Position numbers and translations under genes: made by a program. From Methylobacterium terricola (lineage in GTDB: Bacteria > Pseudomonadota > Alphaproteobacteria > Rhizobiales > Beijerinckiaceae), in NCBI RefSeq assembly GCF_006151805.1, contig NZ_VDDA01000038.1, positions 1 to 38,282 on the forward strand: a stretch of DNA of 38,282 bases, read 5' to 3'. Numbering within the stretch: position 1 is the first letter of the stretch; each line of letters opens with the position of its first letter. The notes below the pieces were generated by a model, which searched no databases, was not told where the DNA came from, and saw only the letters and a program-made list of their open reading frames with translations. Of this stretch, positions 1-7,733 are shown piece after piece.

Positions 1-220
1 CTCCACCCGTGAGGCGCAGGCCACGGGCTTCCAGCCGCTGCCGCTGCGCTGGCGGATCGAGGCGACGTTCGGCACGCTCTCGACGCGCTACCGCCGCCTG
101 ACCCGCCACTGGGAGCACAGCCCAGCGGCGGCCGAGGACAGCATCAGTATCGCCAATTGCCATAGGCTCATGCAGGCCTATGAGCGGCACCAATACAGCT
201 CTTCATAGTCAAACAGGCTC
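1..220 (+). mobile_element. Right end of an IS5-like insertion sequence
   Basis: The transposase stop is 12 bp before position 220. Read inward from 220 on the minus strand, the end begins GAGCCTGTTTGACTATG, the sort of GAG-initiated terminal inverted repeat seen in IS5-family elements. The next three bases, 221-223, are TCA. That fits a TNA-type target duplication, as made by some IS5 subgroups, and it is also the stop codon of the carbonic anhydrase gene. The left end lies outside the window, so the inverted repeat and the duplication cannot be confirmed here. Confidence 0.55.
2..208 (+). pseudogene. Transposase C-terminus (IS5-like), cut by window edge
   Basis: An open frame enters from the left edge and ends at TAG 206-208, giving the last 68 residues of a DDE transposase. 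The visible segment has the pattern RWRIEATFGTLSTRYRRLTR, typical of the C-terminal part of IS5-family enzymes, where the Glu of the DDE triad sits in a W-x-x-E-x-x-F-x-x-L context followed by a Tyr/Arg-rich stretch. The gene probably continues intact outside the window, so partial here means cut by the window rather than shown to be broken. It catalyses movement of the element whose end lies at about 220. Family assignment is by motif only. Confidence 0.75.
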
Positions 221-946
221 TCAGCCCTCGTCGAAGAAGTCGACCTCGCCGGTATCGAGGCTGTAGGCCGCCCCGACGATCCGCAGCCGCTTCTCGGCGA
301 GCGGGGTCAGGAGCTCCGGGTCCGAGGCGGTGCGCAGGCGCCGCACCACCCGGCCGACATTCGCCCGCACCGCGTTCTCGACGAGATCGCCGCCCTTGTC
401 GCGCACGCTCAGCACCGCCGGCACGATCGGCTCGATCATCTGGCCGATGGCGCCGGGCAGCACCGTGTTGTTCGTCACCACGTCCACCGCCGCCTCGACG
501 GCGCCGCAGCGGCTGTGGCCCATCACCAGGATCAGCGGCACGCCGAGCTTGGCCACCGCGTACTCGATCGAGCCGAGCGCCGTGGTGTCGACGGTGTTGC
601 CGGCATTGCGCACGATGAACAATTCGCCGAGGCCGCGGCCGAACAGGATCTCGGGCGAGACGCGGGAATCCGAGCAGCTCACCAGGACGCAGAACGGCGT
701 CTGCCCCAGCGCGATCTCGATGCGCCGGTCGCGGCCCTGGACCGCGCGGACCGGGCTGTCGGTCTTGAACAGCCGGTTGCCCTCCTTCATCGCGTCGAGC
801 GCCTGGTCGGGCGTCATGGTGGTGCGCTTCGTCGACGGGGCGGCCGCCAGGGCGAGGCCGGGCGGCATCGCGGCGGTGGCGGCAAGTCCCGCGCCGAGAG
901 CGCAGCCGCAGCCGAGCAGGTGGCGCCGGCTCAGACGGTTTGTCAT
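221..946 (-). CDS. Tat-exported beta-carbonic anhydrase
   Basis: Zinc enzyme interconverting CO2 and bicarbonate, 241 residues. The beta-class motifs are clear: CSDSR at 91-95 (zinc ligand Cys91 and the Asp93/Arg95 dyad) and GHSRCG at 143-148 (ligands His144 and Cys147). The N-terminus MTNRLSRRHLLGCGC is a twin-arginine leader with a hydrophobic stretch and an Ala-rich cleavage region near residue 36, so the enzyme is probably periplasmic; that location is inferred. ATG 944-946 was chosen over upstream starts because GAGGAG lies about 7 nt before it. The gene diverges from rpoZ, and its stop codon touches the end of an insertion sequence, so its 3' flank has been replaced. Confidence 0.9.
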   Translation of the reverse strand: MTNRLSRRHLLGCGCALGAGLAATAAMPPGLALAAAPSTKRTTMTPDQALDAMKEGNRLFKTDSPVRAVQGRDRRIEIALGQTPFCVLVSCSDSRVSPEILFGRGLGELFIVRNAGNTVDTTALGSIEYAVAKLGVPLILVMGHSRCGAVEAAVDVVTNNTVLPGAIGQMIEPIVPAVLSVRDKGGDLVENAVRANVGRVVRRLRTASDPELLTPLAEKRLRIVGAAYSLDTGEVDFFDEG

Positions 947-1150
947 GGGTCGTCTCCTCAGGCGTGTGCCGCCTCCTGCGCCGCCGATCGGGGACGGGAG
1001 CCGGTCGATCGCCTTGTCGTTGTGGATCGCCGATCGCGCAATCATCCGGAAACATTAGGCCGGGCGGCGCAGGTGCTTGTTGCAAAACGGCATCTCGTGT
1101 AGGGAGGCCATACCTCCAAGATTTCCGTTTGACCAAGGAAGGGGTCGCGC

Positions 1151-1561
1151 ATGGCTCGCGTCACCGTTGAAGACTGCATCGACAAGGTCGAGAACCGCTT
1201 CGAGCTGGTGCTGCTCGCCGGCCACCGGGCCCGCCTGCTCTCCTCCGGCGCGCCCCTCACCATCGACCGCGACCGCGACAAGAACCCGGTCGTGGCCCTG
1301 CGCGAGATCGCCGACGAGACCATCACGCCGGACGACCTCAAGGAGCAGCTGATCCACTCGCTGCAGAAATACGTCGAGGTCGACGAGCCGGAGGCCGAGA
1401 CGGTGCCGCTGCTCTCCAGCTCGCCCGCCGCCGCAGCCGTGGCCCCGCAGGGCTCGGGCGACGGCGACGACATCCAGTTCGACCGGATGAGCGAGGAGGA
1501 CCTGCTGCGCGGCCTCGAGAATCTCGCGCCCCCGACCGAGACGGAGGAGGAGGGCGACTAG
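1151..1561 (+). CDS. rpoZ: RNA polymerase omega subunit
   Basis: Small RNA polymerase subunit that helps fold and assemble the beta-prime subunit, 136 residues. The N-terminal 70 residues carry the omega signature (MARVTVEDCIDKVENRFELV, then the ARLLSSG and NPVVALREIA stretches). The C-terminal half is an acidic, Ala/Ser/Pro-rich tail, as usual in alphaproteobacteria. AAGGAAGG lies just before the ATG. The gene stands directly ahead of rsh, as in many bacteria, but a strong intrinsic terminator at 1611-1636 separates the two, so they are probably transcribed mostly separately. Confidence 0.95.
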   Translation: MARVTVEDCIDKVENRFELVLLAGHRARLLSSGAPLTIDRDRDKNPVVALREIADETITPDDLKEQLIHSLQKYVEVDEPEAETVPLLSSSPAAAAVAPQGSGDGDDIQFDRMSEEDLLRGLENLAPPTETEEEGD

Positions 1562-1610
1562 CCCTCCCGAGAGGGCGGGCACGCCTTCCGTCAGAACCCG
1601 ACGCGAACCG

Positions 1611-1636
1611 AACCCGGCCGAGAGGCCGGGTTTTTT
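1611..1636 (+). terminator. Intrinsic terminator of rpoZ
   Basis: A perfect 9-bp stem (AACCCGGCC 1611-1619 with GGCCGGGTT 1624-1632) and a GAGA tetraloop run into six T residues at 1631-1636. It lies 50 bp after the rpoZ stop and is the clearest rho-independent terminator in the window. Confidence 0.92.
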
Positions 1637-1843
1637 CGTGACCTTTTTGACCGATCCCCACGGAAGCAGAGCTGCCGCGACGTTTAGGGGCTGGCGCCGC
1701 CGCCCGTTCGGCTCGATATTTGAGCCTGGACCTCCACCAGCGTCGTCGGCGTTCAGCGCAACCGGCTCAGATCCGGCACGCCGCGACGCCCCCGCGCCGG
1801 CTCCGGCCGGCGCCCAGTCGCGCGCCAAGGAGACCAACGGCGG

Positions 1844-4105
1844 ATGATGCGCCAGTACGAGCTCGTCGAGCGGGTCAAGGCCTACAATCCCGGCGCCGAC
1901 GAGGGGCTGCTGAACCGGGCCTACGTCTACGCGATGCGGGCGCACGGCACGCAGAAGCGCGCCTCGGGCGATCCCTTCTTCGCCCACCCGCTCGAGGTGG
2001 CGGCCATCCTCACCGATCTGCGGCTCGACGACGCCACCATCGTGGCGGCGGTCCTGCACGACACCGTCGAGGACACCGCCGCCACCCTCGACGAGATCAA
2101 CCGGGTGTTCTCGCCCGAGATCGGCAAGCTGGTCGACGGGCTCACCAAGATCAAGCGCCTCGACCTGGTCTCGAAGCGCGCCGCGCAGGGCGAGAACTTC
2201 CGCAAGCTGCTGCTCGCCATCGCGGCGGACGTGCGGGTGCTGCTGGTCAAGCTCGCCGATCGGCTGCACAACATGCGCACCCTGCAGCACATGCCGGCCG
2301 AGAAGCGGGCCCGCATCGCCCAGGAGACCCTCGACATCTACGCGCCGCTCGCGAGTCGGATGGGCATGCAGGAATTGCGCGAGGAGCTGGAGGACCTGTC
2401 CTTCGTCAACCTCAAGCCCGACGTCTACGCGACGATCAGCAAGCGCCTGTCCGACCTCTCGGCCAAGTCCGAGCGACTGGTCGAGAGCATCGAGCGCGAC
2501 CTGACGGCGAAGCTCGCCCATGCCGGCATCTCCGCCACCGTCAAGGGACGGCAGAAGCGCCCCTACTCGATCTGGAGCAAGATGGAGCGCAAGTCGGTCG
2601 CGTTCGAGCAGCTCTCCGACATCTTCGGCTTCCGGGTCATCGTCGACGAGGTCGATACCTGCTACCGCGCGCTCGGCGTTGTCCACACCACCTGGCCGAT
2701 GGTGCCGGGCCGCTACAAGGACTACATCTCGACCCCGAAGCAGAACGATTACCGCTCGATCCACACCACCGTGATCGGGCCGAAGAGCCAGCGCGTCGAG
2801 CTGCAGATCCGCACCACCGAGATGGACGAGATCGGCGAGTACGGCATCGCCGCCCACGCCCTCTACAAGGACGGCGCGCCGCACCTCGCCACCGAGAGCG
2901 GCGCCTACCAGTGGCTGCGCCGCACCATCGAGCTCTTGGCCGAGGGCGACAGCCCGGAGGAGTTCCTGGAGCACACCAAGCTCGAGCTGTTCCAGGACCA
3001 GGTCTTCTGCTTTACCCCGAAGGGCCGGCTGATCGCCCTGCCCCGGGGCGCGACCCCGATCGATTTCGCCTATGCGGTCCATACCGACGTCGGCAACACC
3101 GCGGTCGGCGCCAAGATCAACGGCCGCATCGCGCCGCTCCTCACCGAGTTGCAGAACGGCGACGAGGTCGAGATCGCCCGGGCCGACGGCCAGATCCCGC
3201 CGGCCGCGTGGGAATCCCTGGTCGTCACCGGCAAGGCCCGCGCGGCGATCCGGCGGGCCACCCGCTCGGCGGTGCGCCGGCAATATGCGGGCTTGGGCCG
3301 CCAGATCCTCGACCGCGCCTTCGAGCGCGCCGGCAAGAACTTCTCCGACGAGAAGCTGCGCGGCGCCCTCCCCCGCCTCGCCCGCCAATCGACCGAGGAC
3401 GTGTTCGCCGCGGTCGGCCGGGGCGAGATGTTCTCCGGCGACGTCGTGAAGGCGGTCTATCCCGACTACAAGGACGAGCGCCGCGCCGCCGCGAGCCAGC
3501 CCGCGCCGGGCCAGCCCCGTCCGCACGTCAACGGTGCCGGGCGGCTGTCCCTCGACAAGGACCAGACGGTGCGCCTGACCTGGCCGGGCAAGGCGTCGAC
3601 CAAGGATGGGGCGGCCAAGGACGGGGCCGCCACGGAGGGCACGCCCGACGACGGGGCGATCCCGATCCGCGGCCTCGACCGCGACCTGCTGGTGCGCTTC
3701 GCTCCCGACGGCGGCGCGGTGCCGGGCGACCGGATCGTCGGCATCCTCACCCCCGGCGAGGGCGTGACGATCTACCCGATCCAGTCGCCGGCGCTCGCCG
3801 CCTTCGATAACGAGCCGGACCGCTGGCTCGACGTGCGCTGGGACGTGGACGGCGCCTCCAATCAGCGCTTCCCGGCGCGGCTCGCCCTGCAATCGATCAA
3901 CGAGCCCGGCAGCTTCGCCCAGATCGCCCAGGTGATCGCCGACCATGACGGCAACATCGACAACATCTCGATGAAGCGCCGGACCCAGGACTTCACCGAC
4001 GTGACGATCGACCTCGCGGTCTGGGACCTCAAGCATCTCAACGCCATCGTGTCGGAACTGCGGGCCAAGCGCGTGGTGAGCCGGGTGGATCGCGTGAACG
4101 GGTAA
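1844..4105 (+). CDS. rsh: Bifunctional (p)ppGpp synthetase/hydrolase Rsh
   Basis: Makes and degrades the stringent-response alarmone (p)ppGpp; 753 residues, the normal long-RSH length. Domains in order: an HD hydrolase (about 25-180) with intact HDTVED at 72-77 and LADRLHNMRTL at 138-148; a synthetase (about 230-345) with KRPYSIWSKM, the NDYRSIHT loop and ELQIRT at 319-324; a TGS domain (about 385-450); a variable Ala/Gly/Asp-rich linker (about 545-620); and a C-terminal ACT domain (about 680-753). Because both catalytic sets are intact, a bifunctional enzyme is expected. AAGGAG at 1828-1833 supports ATG 1844 or the adjacent ATG 1847. A leader of about 200 bp after the rpoZ terminator must hold its promoter. 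Confidence 0.96.
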   Translation: MMRQYELVERVKAYNPGADEGLLNRAYVYAMRAHGTQKRASGDPFFAHPLEVAAILTDLRLDDATIVAAVLHDTVEDTAATLDEINRVFSPEIGKLVDGLTKIKRLDLVSKRAAQGENFRKLLLAIAADVRVLLVKLADRLHNMRTLQHMPAEKRARIAQETLDIYAPLASRMGMQELREELEDLSFVNLKPDVYATISKRLSDLSAKSERLVESIERDLTAKLAHAGISATVKGRQKRPYSIWSKMERKSVAFEQLSDIFGFRVIVDEVDTCYRALGVVHTTWPMVPGRYKDYISTPKQNDYRSIHTTVIGPKSQRVELQIRTTEMDEIGEYGIAAHALYKDGAPHLATESGAYQWLRRTIELLAEGDSPEEFLEHTKLELFQDQVFCFTPKGRLIALPRGATPIDFAYAVHTDVGNTAVGAKINGRIAPLLTELQNGDEVEIARADGQIPPAAWESLVVTGKARAAIRRATRSAVRRQYAGLGRQILDRAFERAGKNFSDEKLRGALPRLARQSTEDVFAAVGRGEMFSGDVVKAVYPDYKDERRAAASQPAPGQPRPHVNGAGRLSLDKDQTVRLTWPGKASTKDGAAKDGAATEGTPDDGAIPIRGLDRDLLVRFAPDGGAVPGDRIVGILTPGEGVTIYPIQSPALAAFDNEPDRWLDVRWDVDGASNQRFPARLALQSINEPGSFAQIAQVIADHDGNIDNISMKRRTQDFTDVTIDLAVWDLKHLNAIVSELRAKRVVSRVDRVNG

Positions 4106-4125
4106 ACGGGCGGGATTGCGCGCGG

Positions 4126-4151
4126 GCCGGGGCGCTGCCACAAGCCCCGGC
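4126..4151 (+). other. Hairpin between rsh and pyrE
   Basis: GCCGGGG at 4126-4132 pairs with CCCCGGC at 4145-4151 across a 12-nt loop, 20 bp after the rsh stop. There is no T-run, so it may be a transcript-stabilising or weak pausing structure rather than a terminator. pyrE starts 34 bp further on and could still be cotranscribed with rsh. Confidence 0.35.
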
Positions 4152-4185
4152 TCAGTGCCGCTCTCGAACGACCACTGAAGGTGCC

Positions 4186-4776
4186 ATGACCCCCGACGAC
4201 GTCCTCGCCGAATTCCGCTCCGCCGGCGCCCTGCTTGAGGGCCATTTCGTGCTCTCCTCCGGGCTGCACAGCGCGGTCTTCCTGCAGAAAATGGCGATCT
4301 TCACCGATCCGGTGCGCACCGCCCGGGTCTGCGCGGCCTTGGCCGAGCGGATCGCGGACCGGTACGGCCGGGTCGATTACGTCGTCTCGCCGGCGATCGG
4401 CGGGATCGTCCCGGGCTACGAGACCGCCCGGGCGCTCGGCGCCAAGGCGATCTTCGTCGAGCGCGACCCGGGCAAGCCCTTCGCCCTGCGCCGCGGTTTC
4501 CAGATCCCGAAGGGCGCCCGCGCGGTGATGGTCGAGGACATCGTCACCACCGGCCTGTCCTCGCGCGAGTGCCTGGCCGCCCTGACGGAGGAGCCCGGCG
4601 AGGTGGTGGGCGCCGCCTGCCTGATCGACCGCTCCGGCGGCAAGGCCGATCTCGGCCTGCCCCTCGTCGCCCTCGTCACCCTCGACATCCCGAACTACCC
4701 GGCCGACCAGCTGCCGCCGGAGCTCGCCGCGATTCCCGCCGTGAAGCCCGGCAGCCGGGCCCTGCCGGGCGCCTGA
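4186..4776 (+). CDS. pyrE: Orotate phosphoribosyltransferase
   Basis: Converts orotate and PRPP to orotidine 5'-phosphate in de novo pyrimidine synthesis, in the cytosol. The 196-residue protein has the PRPP-binding loop MVEDIVTTG at 115-123 and the flexible-loop region with Lys/Arg residues around 88-103 (AKAIFVERDPGKPFALRRG). The N-terminal LLEGHFVLSSGLHSA block (16-30) is the usual family opening. The start ATG 4186 has GAAGG five bases upstream. It lies 80 bp after rsh in the same direction. Length and motifs leave little doubt. Confidence 0.95.
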   Translation: MTPDDVLAEFRSAGALLEGHFVLSSGLHSAVFLQKMAIFTDPVRTARVCAALAERIADRYGRVDYVVSPAIGGIVPGYETARALGAKAIFVERDPGKPFALRRGFQIPKGARAVMVEDIVTTGLSSRECLAALTEEPGEVVGAACLIDRSGGKADLGLPLVALVTLDIPNYPADQLPPELAAIPAVKPGSRALPGA

Positions 4777-4828
4777 TCCCGACGACGCATCGACCTGGGC
4801 CTCTCCGAGGGCCTCGAGCTTATTCCCA

Positions 4829-4869
4829 ACGCGCCGCCGTCGTCTCGCTTGACAGGCGCGGCGGCGCGT
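4829..4869 (+). promoter_or_regulatory. Inverted repeat enclosing a sigma70-like -35 before the NYN gene
   Basis: Perfect 10-bp arms ACGCGCCGCC (4829-4838) and GGCGGCGCGT (4860-4869) flank a 21-bp centre. The centre contains a consensus TTGACA at 4849-4854. Seventeen bases downstream the -10 region is weak (TTAGCT or TAGCTG, 4872-4878). The structure could be a pyrE terminator hairpin, an operator over the promoter of the next gene, or both. The arms are seen directly; the role is inferred. Confidence 0.4.
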
Positions 4870-4919
4870 CCTTAGCTGTAGGAATTGCGGCCGCTGTCCG
4901 GTGTGCGGCACCCGCGCTG

Positions 4920-4950
4920 ATTGCCCCCGCCTGAATACTCAGGGGGCAGT
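4920..4950 (+). other. Leader hairpin in the 5' region of the NYN gene
   Basis: TGCCCCC (4922-4928) pairs with GGGGGCA (4942-4948), extended by a G-T and an A-T pair, about 75 bp before the start codon at 5023. If transcription begins near 4885, it lies inside a leader of about 135 nt. No T-run follows it. Confidence 0.3.
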
Positions 4951-5022
4951 GCTTTGCTCGTAGCGGCTTTTCTCGCAAGTGATTCTTTCCGTGCGGCCGT
5001 ACCGCATGCTCAAGGACCCATA

Positions 5023-5700
5023 ATGGCCAATCCACCCCGCAGCGCCTTGTTTATCGATGGCGCCAATATCTACGCGACCACCAAGGCCCTCGGTTTCGAC
5101 ATCGATTATCGCAAGCTCCTGGCGGATTTCCGGGCGCGCGAGAATCTGGTCCGCGCCTTCTATTATACGGCCCTGGTCGAGGACCAGGAATATTCCTCGA
5201 TCCGGCCGCTGATCGACTGGCTCGACTACAACGGCTACCGCGTCGTCACCAAGCCGGTGAAGGAGTTCACCGATTCGACGGGCCGGCGCAAGGTCAAGGG
5301 CAACATGGACATCGAGCTGACGATCGATGCCATGGAGCTCAGCCCCTATATCGATCACATGGTGCTGTTCTCCGGCGACGGCGACTTCCGGCCGCTGGTG
5401 GCGGCGATGCAGCGCCGCGGCGTGCGGGTGACCGTGGTGTCCACGGTGCAGACGCAGCCGCCGATGGTCGCCGACGAGTTGCGCCGCCAGGCCGACGACT
5501 TCGTCGACATCGTGCAGCTGATCCCCCGCATCGGCCGCGACCAGGGCGACCGCCCGGGGCGCCAGCCCCGCGCGCCCGGCACTGACGGACCGCGCGACTT
5601 CGCCCCCCGCGATGCCGGCGATCGGGCACCGCGCCCGAGCGTGAACCTCGAGAACCGCTACGGTATCCGCCAGCCCGACGAGGACGACGCCGAGGATTGA
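5023..5700 (+). CDS. NYN (PIN-like) domain protein, LabA/DUF88 family
   Basis: Predicted metal-dependent RNase of the NYN/LabA family; the substrate is unknown. The 225-residue protein has the acidic active-site set: LFIDGANIY (Asp12, Asn15), VKGNMDIELT (Asp96) and LFSGDGDF (Asp119, Asp121). After about residue 170 it ends in an Arg/Pro/Asp-rich, probably disordered tail that could bind RNA. I chose ATG 5023 because the domain begins right after it; the upstream extension back to 4921 has no homologous look. It stands alone between pyrE and a convergent epimerase gene, with a promoter candidate at 4849. A GC hairpin follows its stop. Confidence 0.88.
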   Translation: MANPPRSALFIDGANIYATTKALGFDIDYRKLLADFRARENLVRAFYYTALVEDQEYSSIRPLIDWLDYNGYRVVTKPVKEFTDSTGRRKVKGNMDIELTIDAMELSPYIDHMVLFSGDGDFRPLVAAMQRRGVRVTVVSTVQTQPPMVADELRRQADDFVDIVQLIPRIGRDQGDRPGRQPRAPGTDGPRDFAPRDAGDRAPRPSVNLENRYGIRQPDEDDAED

Positions 5701-5705
5701 TCCGT

Positions 5706-5735
5706 TCCGGCGCCCGGTCGCGATCGGGCGCCGGA
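5706..5735. terminator. Hairpin between convergent genes
   Basis: A perfect 11-bp GC-rich stem (TCCGGCGCCCG 5706-5716 with CGGGCGCCGGA 5725-5735) and an 8-nt loop sit between the convergent stops at 5700 and 5746. There is no long T-run on either strand. It is likely a bidirectional transcription-end structure. Confidence 0.55.
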
Positions 5736-5745
5736 TCGATCCGCC

Positions 5746-6669
5746 TCAGCCGCCGGCCCGCGCCAGGGCCGCGAGGCCGCTGCGGGTCTCGACCGGCGCC
5801 CGCCATCCCATCGCCTCCAGCCCCGCCGCCCGCGCGACCAGGGAGCCGGCGAGGCGCTCGCGCAGCTCGCCCCGTCCGGTGAGGTTCAGGGCCGCGTCGA
5901 GGAGCGCGCGCGGCACCGGCAGCAAGCCGGGCCGGCGGCCGAGGCCGGCGCGCAGGGCGCCGATCATCTCGGGCACGCTCATCGGGTCGGCTTCGCTGAC
6001 GATCAGGGGACGGCGCAGGGAGCCGGGTGCCCGCAGCACCGCATCGATCGCATCGCTCAAGGATTCGACCGAGACCAGGGAGCGCCGCCCGGAGAGCCCC
6101 GCGAGGGGAAGCGGGTACGGTGTTCCCGCAAGCCGCATCAGCGCCGCCATGTTGCCCTTCTGGCCCGGACCGTAGACCAGCACCGGCCGCAACGCGGCGT
6201 AGTCGACATCAATGCCGGCCAACGCCTCCTCGGCGGCGAGCTTCGAGCGGCCATAGGCGTCGGTCGGGGCCGGAGCATCAGCTTCGGTCAGAAGGCCGGG
6301 GGCGGAGGGTCCGGACTGGGCCCGGATCGAGGACAGGAACACGAAGCGGCGCACCCGGGCGCGGGCCGCCGCCTGGGCGAGCCCGCGCGTCGCCTCAGTG
6401 TTGAAGCTGCGGTAATCGTCCTCCGGCGCCCCGGACATCGCGTGGGCGAGCCCGGCCGAGTGCACGACCGCGTCGGCGCCGGAGAGCGCCGCCGCCATGT
6501 TCTGCGGCCGGGCGAGGTCGCCGACCACCGCGCCGCTGATGCCCGGCGGCAGCTCCACCGGGCGGCGCAGCAGCACCCGCACCCGGTAGCCCCGGGCGGT
6601 GAGCGCCGTCAGCAGGTGGCGGCCGATGAAGCCGGTCGAGCCGGTGAGGGCGACGAGGGGAGCAGTCAT
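5746..6669 (-). CDS. NAD-dependent nucleotide-sugar epimerase/dehydratase
   Basis: Extended short-chain dehydrogenase family enzyme, 307 residues, likely acting on a nucleotide sugar or a lipid-linked sugar. The Rossmann motif TGSTGFIG is at 9-16. The catalytic residues are visible as FLSS (Ser113/Ser114) and YGRSK (Tyr139, Lys143). Its ATG overlaps the TGA of the upstream WecA-like gene by 4 bp, so the two are almost certainly translated together and act on the same glycan. It resembles the epimerase/dehydratase members that accompany O-antigen or capsule initiating transferases in Rhizobiales; the exact sugar cannot be read from sequence. Confidence 0.87.
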   Translation of the reverse strand: MTAPLVALTGSTGFIGRHLLTALTARGYRVRVLLRRPVELPPGISGAVVGDLARPQNMAAALSGADAVVHSAGLAHAMSGAPEDDYRSFNTEATRGLAQAAARARVRRFVFLSSIRAQSGPSAPGLLTEADAPAPTDAYGRSKLAAEEALAGIDVDYAALRPVLVYGPGQKGNMAALMRLAGTPYPLPLAGLSGRRSLVSVESLSDAIDAVLRAPGSLRRPLIVSEADPMSVPEMIGALRAGLGRRPGLLPVPRALLDAALNLTGRGELRERLAGSLVARAAGLEAMGWRAPVETRSGLAALARAGG

Positions 6670-7664
6670 GCGGCTTTGGTCCTGGCGGCGGGCAGGGAGA
6701 AGAGCCGGAGCAGCCCGGCGACGAGCGCCGCGCCGAGCGCAAGCGCGGCGAGCGACATCGCCCAGCCCGGCGCCGCCAGCGTCGCGGTGGCAAGGAGCCC
6801 CAGGGCGAGGTTGACGATGAACACCGCCCCGACGACGAACGGCACCGAGCGGCCGTTGGTGGTGGCGCGCTGGTAGAAATGGCTGCGATGCGCCTGCCAG
6901 ACCGTCTCGCCGGCCAGCGCCCGGCGTCCGAGGGTGAGGGTCGCATCCGCGAGGAAATAGAGCGGCAGCAGGATCGCGGCGGCGAGCCCCCCTTCCCCGG
7001 CGAGCCGGTAGAGCAGCCAGGCGACGACGAGGCCGATGGGCAGGGAGCCGACATCGCCGAGGAAGAGTGTCGCCACCGGCCGGTTGAACGGCGCAAAGCC
7101 GAGGAGACCGCCGAGGAGCGCCGCCGCGACCAGGGTTGCGGCTCCGGGCAGGTGGCCGGCGAGGCCGAAGGCCAGGAGAGCGCCGAGCACGGGCACCATC
7201 TCGGCCACCGTCATCCAGTCGAGCCCATCCATGAAGTTCGTGAGGTTGACGAACCACAGCCCGGCCAGCACCGCGAGGCCGCGCTCCAGCCAGAGCGGCA
7301 GACCGGGGACGAGCTGCCCGCCGGCGGCCGAGAGCACCAGCACCACCGCCGCCGCCTGGAGCGGAAGGCGCAGCGCGACCGGGAGCGGCCGGATGTCGTC
7401 GATGGCGCCGACCACGGCGAGGACGACGGCGCCGATCGCGACCGCACCGATCTCGCCCCCCGGCACCCCGCCCAGCCCGACCACCGCCGCGAGGGCCGCG
7501 GCGATCACCGCGATGCCGCCGCCCTGCGGGGTCGGGACCCGGTGGCTCGACCGGGCATTCGGCCGCGCCAGGGCGTAGCGCTGGAGGAGCGGGCGCAGGG
7601 CGACGATCAGGCCGGCCGACAGGGCCGCGGCGACAGGAACGGCGACGAGAGGAGGAAGCGGCAT
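6666..7664 (-). CDS. WecA/MraY-like undecaprenyl-phosphate sugar-1-P transferase
   Basis: Polytopic inner-membrane enzyme that would load a sugar-1-phosphate onto undecaprenyl phosphate, the first step of a surface glycan. The 332 residues consist of about ten hydrophobic segments joined by the family's cytosolic motifs: SSHRVPTPQGGG (39-50), GAIDD (86-90, the Mg-binding Asp pair), NFMDGLDW (143-150), FLGDVGS (201-207) and the HRSHFYQ loop (259-265). WecA-type rather than MraY-type is preferred because of the SSHRVPTPQGGG and HRSH motifs. No clear ribosome binding site is visible before ATG 7662-7664. It is followed with a 4-bp overlap by the epimerase gene. No other glycan genes are nearby. 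Confidence 0.88.
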   Translation of the reverse strand: MPLPPLVAVPVAAALSAGLIVALRPLLQRYALARPNARSSHRVPTPQGGGIAVIAAALAAVVGLGGVPGGEIGAVAIGAVVLAVVGAIDDIRPLPVALRLPLQAAAVVLVLSAAGGQLVPGLPLWLERGLAVLAGLWFVNLTNFMDGLDWMTVAEMVPVLGALLAFGLAGHLPGAATLVAAALLGGLLGFAPFNRPVATLFLGDVGSLPIGLVVAWLLYRLAGEGGLAAAILLPLYFLADATLTLGRRALAGETVWQAHRSHFYQRATTNGRSVPFVVGAVFIVNLALGLLATATLAAPGWAMSLAALALGAALVAGLLRLFSLPAARTKAA

Positions 7665-7733
7665 GCAGCGGAGTATGGGCGAGGATGGGAGCCCACCCCT
7701 ACCCCACCGCTCCGCCGGCAGCCAGACGTCGCC

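Noticed and set aside
1710..1726. Small stem GGCTC/GAGCC in the rsh leader as a riboswitch
   Set aside because: Only five base pairs, no second structure or conserved aptamer feature seen.
1055..4141. A 1028-codon minus-strand open frame across rpoZ, rsh and the start of pyrE
   Set aside because: It is antisense to clearly recognised genes; its composition is Arg/Asp/Leu/Gly-rich without domains, as expected from GC-rich third positions.
4921..5022. N-terminal extension of the NYN protein
   Set aside because: It would translate through the leader stem; the family domain starts right after ATG 5023.
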